From: Dermatophagoides farinae
Taxonomy: Eukaryota; Arthropoda; Arachnida; Sarcoptiformes; Pyroglyphidae
NCBI RefSeq assembly: GCF_024713945.1
Contig: NW_027461514.1
Coordinates: forward strand, 248,001 to 312,000
Reading direction: 5' to 3'
Length of the DNA: 64,000 bases
Position 1 is the first letter of the stretch. Each line of letters opens with the position of its first letter. The translations under genes were made by a program, and so were the position numbers. The notes under the pieces are model-generated. The model was not told the origin of the DNA. It worked only from the letters and a program-made list of their open reading frames with translations, and ran no database searches. This document shows, one piece after another, positions 35,993-50,100 of the stretch.

Positions 35993-38515
35993 TTACAGTT
36001 TGTCTAGGAAGTGATCAGCTGATGGGAAGGCTTCATTGAGACCCTTTCTCTTACGAATAGCAGTAATTGTCGAGTAGTGAGACGAAGAGGAATCAAATGG
36101 GTTACCCGGAAGTAATTCCCAGTGAGAGAATACACATTGTGGGAAGGCCTTACCTTGAGTCTTTTCTCTGAGGTCAGAAGTGAAACCAAAGGATTCAGCT
36201 ACTGGTAATAAGGCTCTCATTTCGTGTAATGGAGTTCCTGGACGAACTTCGTCTGAGGTAACAATACCTCTTCTTCTGTTGAGAACAGAGTAAACACCGG
36301 ATATGTTGTCTTCAGGTACGGTAATTTCTACCAAGAAAATAGGTTCAACAAGTCTTGGTTCAGAGTTCAATTGAATACCGAGAATACCACGTCTTGCGGC
36401 ACTGATTATTTGAGATCCACCTCTGTGAATGGCATCAGCGTGGAGAACACAATCAACAAGGTTGAATCTACATCCTCTCATCTTTTCTTCACAAAGAGCT
36501 CCTTCTCTGGTAGCCCATTGGAAACCAGCATTGACGTGATCCTTAAGTTCGTGTACGTATTGAAGACCACTAGTTTGATCAACAAAAACGTTAGGACCAG
36601 TTAAATCAGGACCGAAACACCATATCTTAAGGGTGTGGTTCTTGTCCCAACCGTATTTATCAGAAAGAACTTTGGATCGTTCTTTAACATCATCGTTGTG
36701 GCTAACACGACCATCTTCAATGTCGAGTATAAGCTCTTCTTGAAGAGGTTCAGCAGTCATGTAAAGTCTGTTGTGTTTGTTCGCAGATTTAGTCATACCA
36801 GGATCAGTAGGAGTGGAAGTGATAGTTTCCATGTAAGATACAACTGGTTCAGAAACAGTAATATCTATTTGGGCGTATTCTTCTTTGAGATCTTTGAGAC
36901 AGATTTCGACGTGAAGTTCACCACATCCGGCAATAATGTGTTGACCATTTTCTTCAGATGAACAAACGACAAGCGGATCAGACTTAGAAAGTTTCTTAAG
37001 ACCATCTACAAGTTTTGGAAGTTCTTTGCTGTCCTTTGGTGCGACGGCAACCCTTACAACTGGAGATACAGAGTATTTCATGCTGTTGAATGCGTGAGCA
37101 GATTCAGAAGTAGTGATAGTTCCTGATTTGAGCAAGAATTGATCAATACCGATAAGAGCACATGTGTTACCGCATGGAACGTCTTGAACTTGTTCTACAA
37201 AACGGCCCATCATAATAACAGTTCGTTGAATGCTCTTAACAGCAAGATCTTCTTTGGATCCTGGAGTGTATTTTGGCCCGAGAATTCTTACTTTCTGTCC
37301 TGTTGCCACAGTACCGGAGAAGACACGGCCGAAGGCGTAGAATCGTCCTTTATCCGAAGTTGGAACCATTTTAGATATGTACATCATCAATGGACCTTCT
37401 GGGTCACAAGCCTTTATGGCTTTGGCAGCTTCGTCGTCTTGAGGACCGCTGTAAAGAACACCACATCTGTATTTCTGAGCAACTACTGGGGATGGCAAAT
37501 GAGTTACAATCATTTCAAGTAAAGTGTCACCAGCTGGTAACCAAAGTTGCATAATTCTCTTGAGTAAGTGTTTGCCTTGAAGTTCTTTTTCATCAGATTT
37601 AAGTTCAACACCCATGCTGACCAACATTTTATCGAGTTTGTCCCGTTGGGCGCTGTTGTCAGAATTGAGAGTAACTTCAAACAAATCGATGATTGGCTTT
37701 AATATGAAGAAACAGAAACCTCTAACAAGGTCGGTGTCGTTGGAACTTTTGCTGGTGTACCATTTCTTGGTCTTTACGTTGAAGTAGTTTTCACCCCAAA
37801 GTCTCTTCATCATTTTATCAGTTGAAACACCAAATTTTTTGCCGTACATTTTTGCAAATCGTTCGATGGTGAAAGCCCAACCGTGGAGACCGGAACCGAA
37901 AGATACAGTTCCCTTATCTGCAGCAACTTGAGCATCAAATCCAATGCTTTCGTCTTGGTAAGTTGAAATGACGACGTTTACGTTTTCGATGTTGTTACGG
38001 AAAGTATCGTACATTGCTTCAGGAGACTGTCTAAGTTCTAGCAAACATCGATCGACCTTGTTCATGTGGAGAATAGGTCGTACTCGCTCGGCCAGGCTTT
38101 GACGAAGTACAGTCTCGGTTTGTACACAGACTCCTTCAACTGCATCGACTACGACAAGTGAACCATCGGTAACTCTGAGTGCGGCAGTTACTTCAGATGA
38201 AAAATCGACGTGACCTGGCGAATCAATAAGGTTGATTAAAAATGGTTCTTTTTCTTTGTCCTCAGAAAGCTGGGCTTCAAAGAAAAGTGAAATACCAGTT
38301 GACTTGATGGTAATGCATCTTTCTTGTTCATCGGCTCTGGTATCGGTGAAACGAGCTTCACCAGCATTTTTTGCAGAAATGATACCGGCTTTTGAAACAA
38401 GAGAATCCGTCAAAGTTGATTTTCCGTGATCTACGTGTGCAATAACAGAGATGTTACGGATATTATGGGGCTTCCCCATAATTTCTCGGAGCTCAGAGAC
38501 TGTAAAGTTTACCAT
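35993..38515 (-). CDS. EEF2: Eukaryotic elongation factor 2 (eEF2)
   Basis: eEF2 is the GTPase that translocates tRNA-mRNA on the 80S ribosome. The 840-aa product has the usual length and all G motifs: AHVDHGKST, the switch I region [19 protein letters not shown] (with the Thr phosphorylated by eEF2 kinase in other species), DSPGHVDF and NKVD. Domain IV carries the diphthamide loop [12 protein letters not shown]; the target His is residue 697 (codon 36425-36427). In nearly all eukaryotes I know this loop reads RGGGQIIPT; here it is RGGSQIISA, with Gly-to-Ser and Pro-to-Ser changes. Intronless and more GC-rich than its neighbours, as expected for high expression. DPH5 in the window implies that diphthamide is made. 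Confidence 0.97.
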   Translation of the reverse strand: MVNFTVSELREIMGKPHNIRNISVIAHVDHGKSTLTDSLVSKAGIISAKNAGEARFTDTRADEQERCITIKSTGISLFFEAQLSEDKEKEPFLINLIDSPGHVDFSSEVTAALRVTDGSLVVVDAVEGVCVQTETVLRQSLAERVRPILHMNKVDRCLLELRQSPEAMYDTFRNNIENVNVVISTYQDESIGFDAQVAADKGTVSFGSGLHGWAFTIERFAKMYGKKFGVSTDKMMKRLWGENYFNVKTKKWYTSKSSNDTDLVRGFCFFILKPIIDLFEVTLNSDNSAQRDKLDKMLVSMGVELKSDEKELQGKHLLKRIMQLWLPAGDTLLEMIVTHLPSPVVAQKYRCGVLYSGPQDDEAAKAIKACDPEGPLMMYISKMVPTSDKGRFYAFGRVFSGTVATGQKVRILGPKYTPGSKEDLAVKSIQRTVIMMGRFVEQVQDVPCGNTCALIGIDQFLLKSGTITTSESAHAFNSMKYSVSPVVRVAVAPKDSKELPKLVDGLKKLSKSDPLVVCSSEENGQHIIAGCGELHVEICLKDLKEEYAQIDITVSEPVVSYMETITSTPTDPGMTKSANKHNRLYMTAEPLQEELILDIEDGRVSHNDDVKERSKVLSDKYGWDKNHTLKIWCFGPDLTGPNVFVDQTSGLQYVHELKDHVNAGFQWATREGALCEEKMRGCRFNLVDCVLHADAIHRGGSQIISAARRGILGIQLNSEPRLVEPIFLVEITVPEDNISGVYSVLNRRRGIVTSDEVRPGTPLHEMRALLPVAESFGFTSDLREKTQGKAFPQCVFSHWELLPGNPFDSSSSHYSTITAIRKRKGLNEAFPSADHFLDKL

Positions 38516-38646
38516 TTTGCTTCACTAGATTTTATATATAAGTTTGATTTATTATGCGTGAAACTTTAGACAGAACGATTATTTTGATAAACGAAAAAAA
38601 AAAAAAAGATTAATTTAGCATAAACATTGTATTTAAAAAAAAAATT

Positions 38647-40549
38647 TTAACGCTTAATACTTGTAAAATCGGGTTCAAGTTTTTGATTGCCGAGAGTAAT
38701 CCGAAAATCTAGGGTTTTATAAGAGTCCCAGTGTAGCTTAAATAATTGCGGACAACCTAATTTATATATTAACTTTATAATGTTGTTGTTATCTATTTTA
38801 ATTTTTCGTAAGTCGATTCCATAGTCGTGTTTAAAAGCTTTAACTAACTGAATAAAAGTAATTCCGTTCCAATGGTTTGCACCTTCTGTTACGCTAATCG
38901 TTGAATATTTCAATGATTCTAAAAAATGTGTTATAAGTACGCGATGTATTGCTTGAAAAAGTAAAGTAACCGGTTCTCTGACTTGTTTAGAAGGATGCGC
39001 CTGAATAATCAAGATAAGACCATTGATGTTACGCGGTTCAGCCATTAACATATTGTTTACAACTGGGTCTTTGCTTCGCTGGTTAGTGATCAAAGATGTG
39101 CTATTTATGGGCTGCACGTTGGATTGGAAATCATTCATGTAATAGTATTGTTTGTTAACGTTTACGCTATCCAAAGTCGATCCATTGGCTCCCGGGATGT
39201 TGGTAGAATAAGAATGTACATCATTCGATTTATCTATGCGTGACGGATGTTCATGAGGGTCAAACGATGTGGCGGTACTTGAGTACGACATGTTTGGTTT
39301 TATCGGCGGACTGTAAGTAGTAGTTGAAGGATTCCTGTTTTCGTATGTCCTTGTAGGAGGCGAAATATGCGAGCTAGAGGATATTTGCGGATGATGTTGT
39401 TGCATAATGGCTTCGTTTAAAATTCGTTTATTTTGATGAGTAGAAATGTTGGGGTCATTAACGATGTATTCCGGACGAGAATCGAAACTTCGTAAGTGCG
39501 GATTGATAGATTTACCACTGGGCTCAGCTGATACTGTATCGAACTGATTACATTCTTCTTTGTTTTTCTGATTGAGCTTGGATTTAAAGAGGTGAGATCC
39601 GTCTTCCAACGAGTATGTTGCTGATGAATTTTTGAACTGCATTCCAGACTTAGCCTTAGAATCATCACCTATATCGTAGCTTGCTGAAGCGCTTTTTATC
39701 AAAGTCGCCGTTGAACCGCATTCCAACGGTTCGTGGCTCGATCGTTTGGGAGAAACAAGATACGAGTTGTCGGTTTCATTGGCTAAGTTATTTGTCTTTT
39801 CGCTCTTTTGTATAGCTCGAGTGAGAGCGTTTATAAATATTGTGCAACTCATTTTGGAAGCATATTGCGGAAGAATTTTATATACAGCACTTGGATTTAC
39901 TTGTTCTGGCTTTGTTATGATCTCATTGGTATTGCAATCTTGCAAGAAAAATACATTTCCCGGGATCGCTAGCAGTGCTCTCGCTACCAAACCTTTTCCC
40001 ATATCTAAAATAGACTGAAGAAGGGGGGTGCCGTACATTTTTTGATAATGCTGGAGTAAATTGTTTGTTGTCAGCTTGGGAACTGTATGCGCCAAATAAT
40101 GTAAAGTATAGTAACATTGTACAAGCTTGACCGAAGGTTTGTTAACATTCTTTGGATGTGCTTTTTGATTCCGCTTGTTGCCTCCTTGATGAGAGCTATC
40201 AGCTTCTATTATTAGTTCATTTACTGTATCCTTGACTTTTTGCAATTGATACGGATTGTTGTAACGAACTAGCAAGTGCAGAGGCTCACTTGTTTTAGCC
40301 TCGTTGTTATAATATTGTTTGTCACCGCATAATTGAACGTAACAACCTGATTCTTGCTGAATCCGGTGCAAGTTTACGCTTTTGGGACCAATAATCAAAG
40401 AAGGTACTTTGATATATGAAGGAATATTAAATTTATCAAGAAATATTTTTGCAGTTTGCGTGAAAACCCTCTGAAATTAAATCCCTTAGGACCAAACTTA
40501 CATCTTCGTTTGACGTTAGATTACTAGTTTGATGGTTGGCATTATGCAT
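38647..40549 (-). CDS. KH-domain RNA-binding protein (623 aa, 2 exons)
   Basis: A 16-codon first exon (40549-40502) joins exon 2 (40470-38647) over a 31-nt GTAAGT...TCAG intron (40471-40501, phase 0). The N-terminal 20-100 form a KH domain of the KHDC4/BBP type. IIGPKSVNLHRIQQESGCYVQL fits the GPxGxxxKxIQxETG...VQLRG pattern but lacks the GxxG glycines' usual spacing and has Cys for Arg. A helical domain at about 110-200 and a C-terminal one at about 510-620 (NHWNGITFIQLVKAFKHDYG, LIYKLGCPQLFKLHW) resemble LOTUS/OST-HTH winged helices by pattern only. Between them is a long Ser/Asn/His/Pro-rich linker. An RNP-granule or splicing role is plausible. Confidence 0.7.
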
Positions 40550-40804
40550 AACGTAAATTATTTACTGTGTCATTCTAGTTCTATGAATGGTACCTAAAAG
40601 AGAAACACATCATAAACTAAAATACTTTATCTCTATGAAAGATTATTTTATTTTTCAAGAATTATTTTTTTTATCACTTGGATATTTAAGAAAGTTTTTG
40701 ACGTTTGTTAATTGTGAAATTTTTTGATGCTCCTTCGTATGTTAATTTGTAAATAAGTTCTTATATGTGTTATATTCATGTGAATGGTTTAAATCTTTGC
40801 ATAT

Positions 40805-43800
40805 ATGTCAGATAAATCGGAAATAAGCAAGTCTAAAGTCAAGCTGAATATTTCAGCCACGAATCTTGCTCCAGGCAGTATTCGTAGTATGCAATCCCTT
40901 TCAGTAAATGCTCGAGAGGTTATAGATAACTTCATGAATCTCGCGGAAAACAAAGACTCTTTAGGTATTGAAGCGAGAAAGGTTGCTACTTCGGTGAATA
41001 GTCGTCAAAACATCAGTCTCTACTACGACATTGAGATGTTGCGGCAATCATGTTCCGATGAAAACGACATCTTGCTTGGACCTTTGAGAGTGCTAGAGAA
41101 ATTCGAGCATTTAACGGGTTGTCGAGACATCAATTACTACAAAGTTAACAAACTAAGGGAACAGCTTCGAACTAGCGCATTCAATGCGTTGAGTAAGCGA
41201 AATTACAACGATGCATTACTTTATGCAAATGAATGCTACGAGCTAACAAGAAATTATTTAATCAACATTAAGGGCTGTGGCTTACACTCTGATTTGGTTT
41301 TCGAATTGATCATTATTAGTCGATGCTACGCTCTTATTCAAAAAACAGAAAATGGTTCCAGTTACTTAAAATTACTGTGTAATTTAGTTGATTCAACCAT
41401 CAGATATCTTTTTGAAGAAGTAGTCAAATCTGACGAAAAAGATCCAGATCGCTTGAAAGAAGCTTGGCTTAACTTAAGTAAAGTTGAACCTACAACTTTA
41501 GAACCTATCATACTTTCAGAGCCCGCGGTGTTTTTGGGGATACTACGCGAAGTCGCAGAACTAAACGTACTTTACGAGAATTATGACTTAGTCAAATCGT
41601 ACTATAAGGACTTAGTGAGTTTTTACGAATATTTATATGGGATTGCGCACCCTTTGACCGCTGATATTTGTAACGAAGCGGCTTATCGGTTCTTCGCTTT
41701 GAGAGAATACAATTTAGCAGGTTTTTATGCTGAAAGATGTCTGGCTATTCGAATTCAATGTTTCGGTGACGTCGATGCAGAAGTGCCGAGCGAACTCGTA
41801 GCAGACGCTTATTGTAACATTGGGTTAATTTATAGAATTCTGGGTTACGCTCAAGATAGTCTTGCAGCTCTACTTTCAGCATTGGATATCAGAATGCGAA
41901 TTTCAGATGGAGATCGAACGTCATACTCCTTATTAACTACGCTTCTCAGCGTAGGTATTCTGTGTCATCAATATGGACAATATCGAAGAGCATTAGAAAT
42001 TTACTCTGAATGTTTTGAAGGATTAAGAAGCCACACAGGGTTTCACAGTCCTGAAATTGCTAAAATTCGACAATTAATGGATGTTTTACAACACGATATT
42101 AGCTCTGCTATTAATCAAGGACCGATTACATCGGGGTCTGCGTTAGCTGGTTCTCTCACTCCTTATGTTACAGAACCTAGACTAAATTCTAAAACGGGTA
42201 ATCGCTTCATTAAATGGAATGAATCGATTGCGCCTACACTCAACGTCTACGTAAATTTAGTAAGAGAAAATGCAGAAACTTCGTCCAAATCTTACAACCA
42301 CATTTCGACTCCGGGAATAAGTCGTGCTCGATGCTTATTTGCTGACGATTACCAAGGTTTGGAAATCCCCTCCACAATGATGTTACCTTTTGCAAAGAAG
42401 TCTTTTGTTTGCTCAGAAATGTTGCAGTTCATGACATACTTGAGATCTTTCGGATATCTGAAAAATGACTTGAAATATATTAACGGTAATAGACGTGTTC
42501 CTATTATTAATTTGCCCAAAATCATAGCAGGTTTGCCAATTTTTCAAGACACAAACTGTGAAAAAGTTTGTATGGAACTAAATCCGGGTGTAATTGAATT
42601 CTGCGATGAATTTAAAATCCCGGTTCCTAAAGTTGACGAAGATGGGAACGTTTTCGTAATCGATGAATCTGTCGAAGGAGCTCCAGCATATTTGCCAGTT
42701 CTGGATCCTAACACTAATAAGGTTTTAGAAGGTATTAACGGTATTCCTATTATGGTTATTTTACCAATTATCCTTGCCACTGAAGGGTCTGCTGAAAAAA
42801 ATTTTGCTCATTACGACGTAGAAGAAATCAAAAATACGACTAAAAATAAAACATGGACTAACTTTGTTGACGAGAGAAATTCCATTCCACCAGTCATCAA
42901 ATCATTGTTTGCCGAAGACAACAATAATAACACTTCTGCCGCTAAATCGTTAGCATCCAATAATCCTTCTCCTAGAACTGGTCAGAAGGCTACTACTAGA
43001 AAAGATCTCTGCTTTTTACCTAGAAGAAAAATATTGAAAAAATTGGCGGCATCTTTGGAAACTAACGTAAAGATTGGCACTTCGACTGACTTGACAGCAA
43101 AGCAATCTGATCCTGTTAAAAAGCCCGATGTATCAAACGAGGTTCAAAATGCATCAGCGGAAAGGAATACAGGTAAAATGGTAAGAAATATGCTACGAGA
43201 CGGGTCACCTAATGATTTATCGAATGATTTCGATACTTTGGAGTCGAATAAAAATAACATAAACCTACTTGATAAGTTAAAACATAAAGATGTTAAATTA
43301 TTAGCGACAAAGTCTCTTAGCAAAACGGAATCTGGTAAGAAATCTCTTATAATGAAACGAAAAACTATAGCTTTGAAAGATATAATTACGAAAAGTTTTG
43401 AATCTGCTGCTAAAAAAAACGTAGATTCGCAAGGATCTAGTGCTGATATTCTAAAAAAAAAAACTACTAGCATTTTTGCTCCAAATAACCAGCAAGACGG
43501 TTCAAAACCTCTTGCAGTGGACGCAGCTAGCATTAGATTAGCCAAAAAGCCTTTAATGAAAAACGAGAAATCCAGTGCAATTCGGTCAAAACCGTTAATT
43601 ACGTCTCCTGTTGGCAAGCATTCGTTAAACAGAAAAACCCACTCGCAAACAGTTGTAGTAGAAAAAATTAATACTCCAAGTCAAAAAAATATTGAACCAC
43701 TAATAAAAAGACCTGCTGAAAACCGATTATTGCCATCTGGTAGTAAAGCAAGTACTGCCGTACCAAAAACAGAATCTGTTTTTATAAAAAAAATGGACGT

Positions 43801-46800
43801 CGATCGCAATAGTTCAATGAAAACTCTTCAGATAGTAGGTAAAGAAAAATTATTAAAACCATTAAATAAAGCTGGAGTATCGGTGAAACCAGTAATAAAA
43901 CTTGCAGCGAAATCAGAGATAGTCAAAAACGAAAATTTGTTATTTATGAAAAATAGATCTCTACCGAGCGGTATAACAAAAGTTTTGGTTAAACCAAATT
44001 TAGCTTTATCGAAGCTTGAATACGCGAATGCAAAAAAGATTATTTCTCCCCGTTTGGTAAATTCTAGCAATAGTAAACCGCCTGTCACTACATCTGCAGC
44101 TCATTCTATGCTTTTTAAAACTAAACGTTCTCAAGAGATTAAAATAGATCCAGGTTTATCAGGTAATCATTTGCCCATAAAGAAAAACTTAAAAATTGCA
44201 GATACAGGAAAAAAAGTCACTCTGAAGTCATTTGCTGCAAAAATTCCTTTACCAAATCTAGCGAATATAAAAATATCCGAAAATAATCGCCCAATCAAAG
44301 CACTAATGAATTATAATCCTGCTGAAAAAGTTTCTAAAGCTGTATTGGTTAATGGTTTGAAGGCGGCTCGAGTTTTGGGGAAAGGATTATTAAAAAAACA
44401 CTTAAGTCCTGCAAATATTACTAGTAACAAAAAACTTATAAATTCGTCGAAACTTTTAGGACCGTCAAAAATAGCAAAGTTAAATAATTTTCTGAAAAAA
44501 GGAGCTAGCCATTTGTCAGAACCCATACGATATAGTCAAGATAAATTTGATCACGAAGCGTCTAAAACTGCGCAGCCGCATGAAGTTAAAAAACCAAACT
44601 TGAGCATAAGTAAAAGTAAGTATTCGTAAACGACAAAAATCTTTTTTGTAGCATCAGTCAGCTCTGAAAATGTTGATAATCAAAACCATACTCAAGCCAG
44701 TAAACAAGCAAAATATGTATCTGAGCAAGCGTTGCATTCTGAAAACTTTTCAAATTTCATGAAAACTAGCCAAAGGACTGTTAGATATTATTGTAAAATA
44801 GCTAAAGAAGAAGACGTGTTAGGGGTAGCAAACACTACTACCATGGCTGAGAGCACTACGGTCCCTGCATTAAACTTAATTTCAAAATCGGGCAGCGTAA
44901 TCGAGACTATACCTTTTTTCGTCGATCAAGAAGTTTACTTTCAACGAATAGCTATAATTTGTTCCGAAATTCAAAATAGATTTTTACAGAAGAAAAGTTC
45001 AATCCCACCAATGAAAAAAGTTGTTCAAGCACTTACAAACAACAAAGAAGAAATAGCTGACATTGGAGAAGGTTTAGCTATGCTTGGAGCACCGTTTGGG
45101 CTCAGTGGAACTGTGTTCGGTTCGCTACCCGCGTCTGGTTCAAAAGGTATTGGAGGTTACGGAGCTGTAGGGGCTAACATTCCAGTCGAGCTTACCGTAC
45201 CGGTAGGTATGCCTGGTAAATTGACGAAGAATATTAATTACATCGATAAAAACAAAATACCAGGATTTTCAGATTTTAGTAGCGCTGTAGACTTTACTAC
45301 ACAGACTGGGCCTGATGCAGTTACTAGCAAAAATTTAGACAGTATATTCAAAAAGGGTCTAGGTGAAAAAGATGAAAACGTCGATAATACCCAGACCAAC
45401 GCTATTACGGCCGATGAGATTCTTACTGCACAAATACCTAATTTCGGAAATTCTGATTCAGATGAAATGGATGATTCAGATGCTTCTGTGGACGAAGAAA
45501 TTAAAAAAATCATTCAGAGAGGCGGACTAAACTATTTGTCTACACTTGCGCTTCAAGAAGATAAAGCTATATTTAATACGCCGACTGAATATTCAGACTT
45601 GATACAAAAATTCTTAGAAATTAAGTCTTCTGTTGCTAAAGAAAAGAATCGTAAATCTCAAAGAGTTGCTACTGGAGTAGGAGGCCTCGCTGACTATGAA
45701 GATATGGATGAGTCGAGCGATGGATTGGAAAAAGGCACCGCCGACTTAGCGGCTAAAAAAGATGTTACAGCCACTAAGAAAGCTGAAACGCCAAAGAAAG
45801 CATTTGCCAAAAAAACTTTCGCAGGAAAATTAGGCATTAAGAAAGCTCCGCCTCCACCACCTGTGAAGAAAGCCGGTAACAAAGAACTTGTGATCAACAA
45901 ATCTAAGTTTCGTAAAATTGCTTGGGATCCAGTTGAAGATCCGTCTGGTACAATCTTTTGCACTGATTTCGCTGATTATTTGAGGAACTTGAATTTGGGA
46001 GAGTTGGAGGAATATTTCGGTAAAAAATCTATGAAAACAGATCTTGTGAACGAAAAACCTACAGAAGTCAAATCTATCAGTTTGTTAACTGATAGAAAGC
46101 GTAGTCAGAAAATTACCATTATTCTTTCCGGGTTCAACAATTATACTTTTGCAGAACTGAGAGATATAATTATGAATCTGGATGATGACCAATTGTCTTT
46201 AGAAGAAGCTGAAAAACTTGTCAATATCGCACCGACTCCGGAAGAAACAACGCTTATAACTGACTATATTAGAGCTGGAAAAGACGTGACTAAACTAGAA
46301 AAGCCTGAGCAGTTTATCGCAAGTTTGTCTACGGTACGAAAAATAAAACCTCGGCTGGAGGCTTTTATTTTCATCAAAACATTTCGACAAAATGTCATGG
46401 ATATCAATCTCATGCTTACTACTTTCTCAGATGCTTGCATGGCAATTCAAAGTTCTAAACGCCTCAAAAAACTTATCGCAGCAATATTGAAGATAGGTAA
46501 TATTTTAAATCAATCCAATGCGCTAGGATTCAAGATAAATATTTTATCTAAACTGGAAGATTTTAAAACTACTACCAAGCCTGTACGTACATTTGTCCAA
46601 TATCTAGTAGATATTTTTTACGACAGAGACAGAGATACCTTGGAACTCATGGGCGAGTTCTCTTCGCTACAGCAGTTAAAACATTTTGAGATGAATAATG
46701 TTGAAGCTCTGATCACTCAAGCCAAATCAGAGTTTGAAAAATATCACGATTTATTAAACACTATAATTAAAGAAAACGAGAGCCAAGCCGTTCCAGATCC

Positions 46801-47080
46801 TCTTGAAAATATTTTACGAAGATTTTACGCACTGAACGAGCGAGCAATTAATGATCTAGAAGCACTGTTGTATAACACTAAAGAGAACTATTATAATACA
46901 GTAAAAATGTTTGGTGAAACTGATAAAACAATCGCACAAATTAAACCTAGTGTTTTCCTGAATGAATTTTTAAGCTTTGTGAAGGTTATCGATGCGCGTT
47001 ATAGAGAAAAAAAAAAAAATATGTTAAAAGCTGCTAAACGAGCTAAAGTGCAGCCAAATCAAAAGATAATTGCTACGTAG
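40805..47080 (+). CDS. Giant TPR-formin (2,079 aa, 2 exons)
   Basis: Two long exons (40805-44615 and 44652-47080) are joined in frame by a 36-nt GTAAGT...GTAG intron (44616-44651, phase 1). Formins nucleate and elongate actin filaments with a dimeric FH2 domain fed by profilin-actin on proline-rich FH1. Residues about 115-435 are TPR-like (kinesin-light-chain type: CNIGLIYRILGYAQDSLAALL, SVGILCHQYGQYRRALEIY). A globular part follows to about 700, then a ~570-residue Lys/Ser-rich linker. FH1 is reduced to a single PPPPP at about 1670. FH2 spans about 1685-2079 with ILKIGNILNQSNALGFKI, the family GNxLN motif. No GTPase-binding/DAD regions were recognised. The TPR-FH2 order recalls apicomplexan FRM1. 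Confidence 0.9.
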
Positions 47081-47102
47081 TGATTAACATATGAATTTGT
47101 GG

Positions 47103-50100
47103 CTAATAAGTTTGTCTACCTTGTTTTTCATTACACTCTTCCATGGCTAAAGAAATGTTACAACTCTTGAAACAATTTATTATATTTTGGTTTAAAACAC
47201 CGTGAGCATTGAGGTTTTCATATAATGCATTTGACAGTTGTTTGTTCGTTAGAGTAGATGTCTTGTTAGTTTTGAAAAGGGTACGGCTGAAAATGTTGTT
47301 ATTCTCCACTTGCACATTATTTATCATCGATAAATACTGTTGTACGTGAAACTCAATAAGTTCTATGAATTTATCGGGTTTTTCAATCTGCAAAAGTAAA
47401 TTTACAATATGTAAATGTTTCTTTGCGTCTGCATACTTATTTTTTAAAAAGTCAATGGGTAAGTCGTTGTACCTTGGAAGCAAATTAAATATAATAAATG
47501 TAGTCCATAATTTATCATCTTTATCTATGATTTTATAAACGGTCAAAATGATCGTTTGGTAAATTTCGTTTTTTTCTGGCGTTGGTTCTAAAGAGATATT
47601 CAACAAAATATTGTTCAAAATCATAAATAAAAGACATTGGCACCCTGTAAATGTTTTAGGCATGATGAGTAAATAGTTACAGATGTTGGATGTCCAGTGT
47701 AAATCAGAAATCTTACCATACAGTTGCATATGAAGCTTGTGCATAAAAAGAATGCAAATCAAAGCTGAAAACTCGCCAATTTCGTCGATCGTGGTTGACT
47801 CACTAAAAAACGTGTTCAACTTGTTGTAAACTACGGCTAAAGTTTCTTTTTTAGTTACTGCGGCGTCGATCATCTTGTAGTATCTCAAAAATACATTTGA
47901 AACATTCTCTGGTAAAACACTTTCGTCGATGGACAATCTGATTACAGTCTGGATGCTAAGCTTAAGTGGTTCGTTTAAAATCTTTTTTGGGTTGTTCACC
48001 AACGTTTCATATTTGAATGCATTGTTGTTGTGGTTCAAATTGGAGAATTTATTCTTGAAAAATATAAATATTTCAATGATGAAATAAGGAATGTTTTCTA
48101 CAAAAAGCTCTTGTTGGGACGATAAAGTGTGAAATATAATAGAGATGCAAAAGAAGTAATCTGAACTGAACTTGGCGAGAAATGGAGATAGCAGCGACAA
48201 ATTTTTCATTTTCAGTGCAAATAAGAGGGCGTAGCGAACAACGGCTATATCTGTCTGCATGCTGAACTTAGAATACAAGCAGTGCTGCGCTTTGACAGAA
48301 GAATCGATGTTTTGAATATATAGCTGTATCTGTTCGTCATTATGGCTTATTGAAGAGTCATATTTTTTAATGTTGTAAAACAAATTATTGATCATTTGAA
48401 CGAACTGGTCTTCAAAGTTGTCCAGTTGCTTGTTTTTTTCCATCAGGCGCAAATACATCGGGTACGCAGACATTGCGATATTCGACACGTGGCTTGAGCA
48501 AAATAAAACCAGACTGTCTATCAAAATGTTTGCCAGTAAATCTGTCTGATTATCATCAGTAGTGTATATAGTGAATTTGCTGTGATTGCTATCATGATTT
48601 TCAAATAGGTCGACAGTGCGATAATAAAGGTATTTCTTTGAACTTTGGTCGACGTTTGTGAAGTTTTTCTTGCTAATGGAAGTTATTGTAAATATTAATG
48701 TGCAAAGTCTGACGCAAAAACTAGAGTTTATCGAAATTGCATGACAGAGATAGTAAAGCAACACCGAAATCGGCCGAGAAACTTCATTGAATCGCGTTTT
48801 AATAAACACTTGCAACAGTTCGTAACATTCATGTAGACACGGAGTGAAATGCTTAGCATAGACTGGCGTTATTTCCATTTTGTGAGCGCTTTGCGATTGT
48901 TTATCCCTAAAACCAAAATTTTGAAGATCATTCAGATGAGGCACAATAATGAAAAATAGCAACAAATTTGAAATAAAATCGTTACTTGTGCTCGCGTTCA
49001 AAGTATATCTTTCCAAAACTTCCAAATAAGTATTTAAGTTTCTGTTCTTCAGAAAAGTTTTTTGTATTAACAATAATGCAAGATTATCGTCACTTGGATA
49101 ATAAATGTGTAATGTGTCATTCTTGCTATAAGAATCGATCAAATCTATTATTTTTTCTATTAAAAATTCGTCCATGTTTGCTTCATCTAAACGAATGTTG
49201 GTATGAAGGCATAAAATGCCAATTTCGTGCTCAATTATGCTATTTCTAGGTATAAGCGAGAATAAAACTTCTTTTAACAAGTCAGCTGATTTGTCGATTT
49301 CACCTTCTATTTTACTGTTGAGCATAATTGCAATAGATTTAAGACGTACGTCTAAATAAGAGGCTAGCGATTCTTCTCTGATTTTATTTAAAACATCCAA
49401 ATGAGAAGTTGAAAAGTGATCTTGCTTCCAAATCTCACTGACTAATTTGTTTAAAGATCGATTGTTTAAAGTCATTCCTCTGTGAAGCATAATTCTGATC
49501 AGAACGTACTTATTAAGGGCTTCAATCGGGAGCTGGTCGAAATCATTCAGGAAAAGCGCTATTGAGACGAAAAAATCGCTTTTAACAAATGCAGGAATTA
49601 AGAGTATAGTCTTGGTCATTTCCATCAAAGATAAAACTGTATTTGAACTTAAATTAGGTTCGTTTTTGAAAATCCAAATTGAATGAAACTTAGTTAAGTC
49701 TAACGTTTTTGAGTAGTTCAAACAAATCAATGAAATTAAAGTCTTAAAAAGTTCTAAAGCTATTATTTTTGTATTTTCCGTGCTGTAGCAGACATTGTTG
49801 TTGCATTCACATAAGTCGAAAACGTGATTGTTATACGTGGTTAGAAGACTTGGAGAGTAATTTATTTTATATTTATTGTTCAATAAATCAAGGAATAGTC
49901 CTGTTTCTGTGGATAAATTCTGTTGTTGGTAATCACAGTAAATGTTTTCATTCTGATCGGGTGATAAAGAGTTAGTCACAAGCAAAAGAGTATGCACTTC
50001 TTTAAGAAAGATCGTAAATTCTTTGGAGTTAAAAAGGTCTTGGAACAAAGTGTTAGACCAGTTTTTAAGATCTGCGAGTATGGTCATTATTAAAGCTAGC

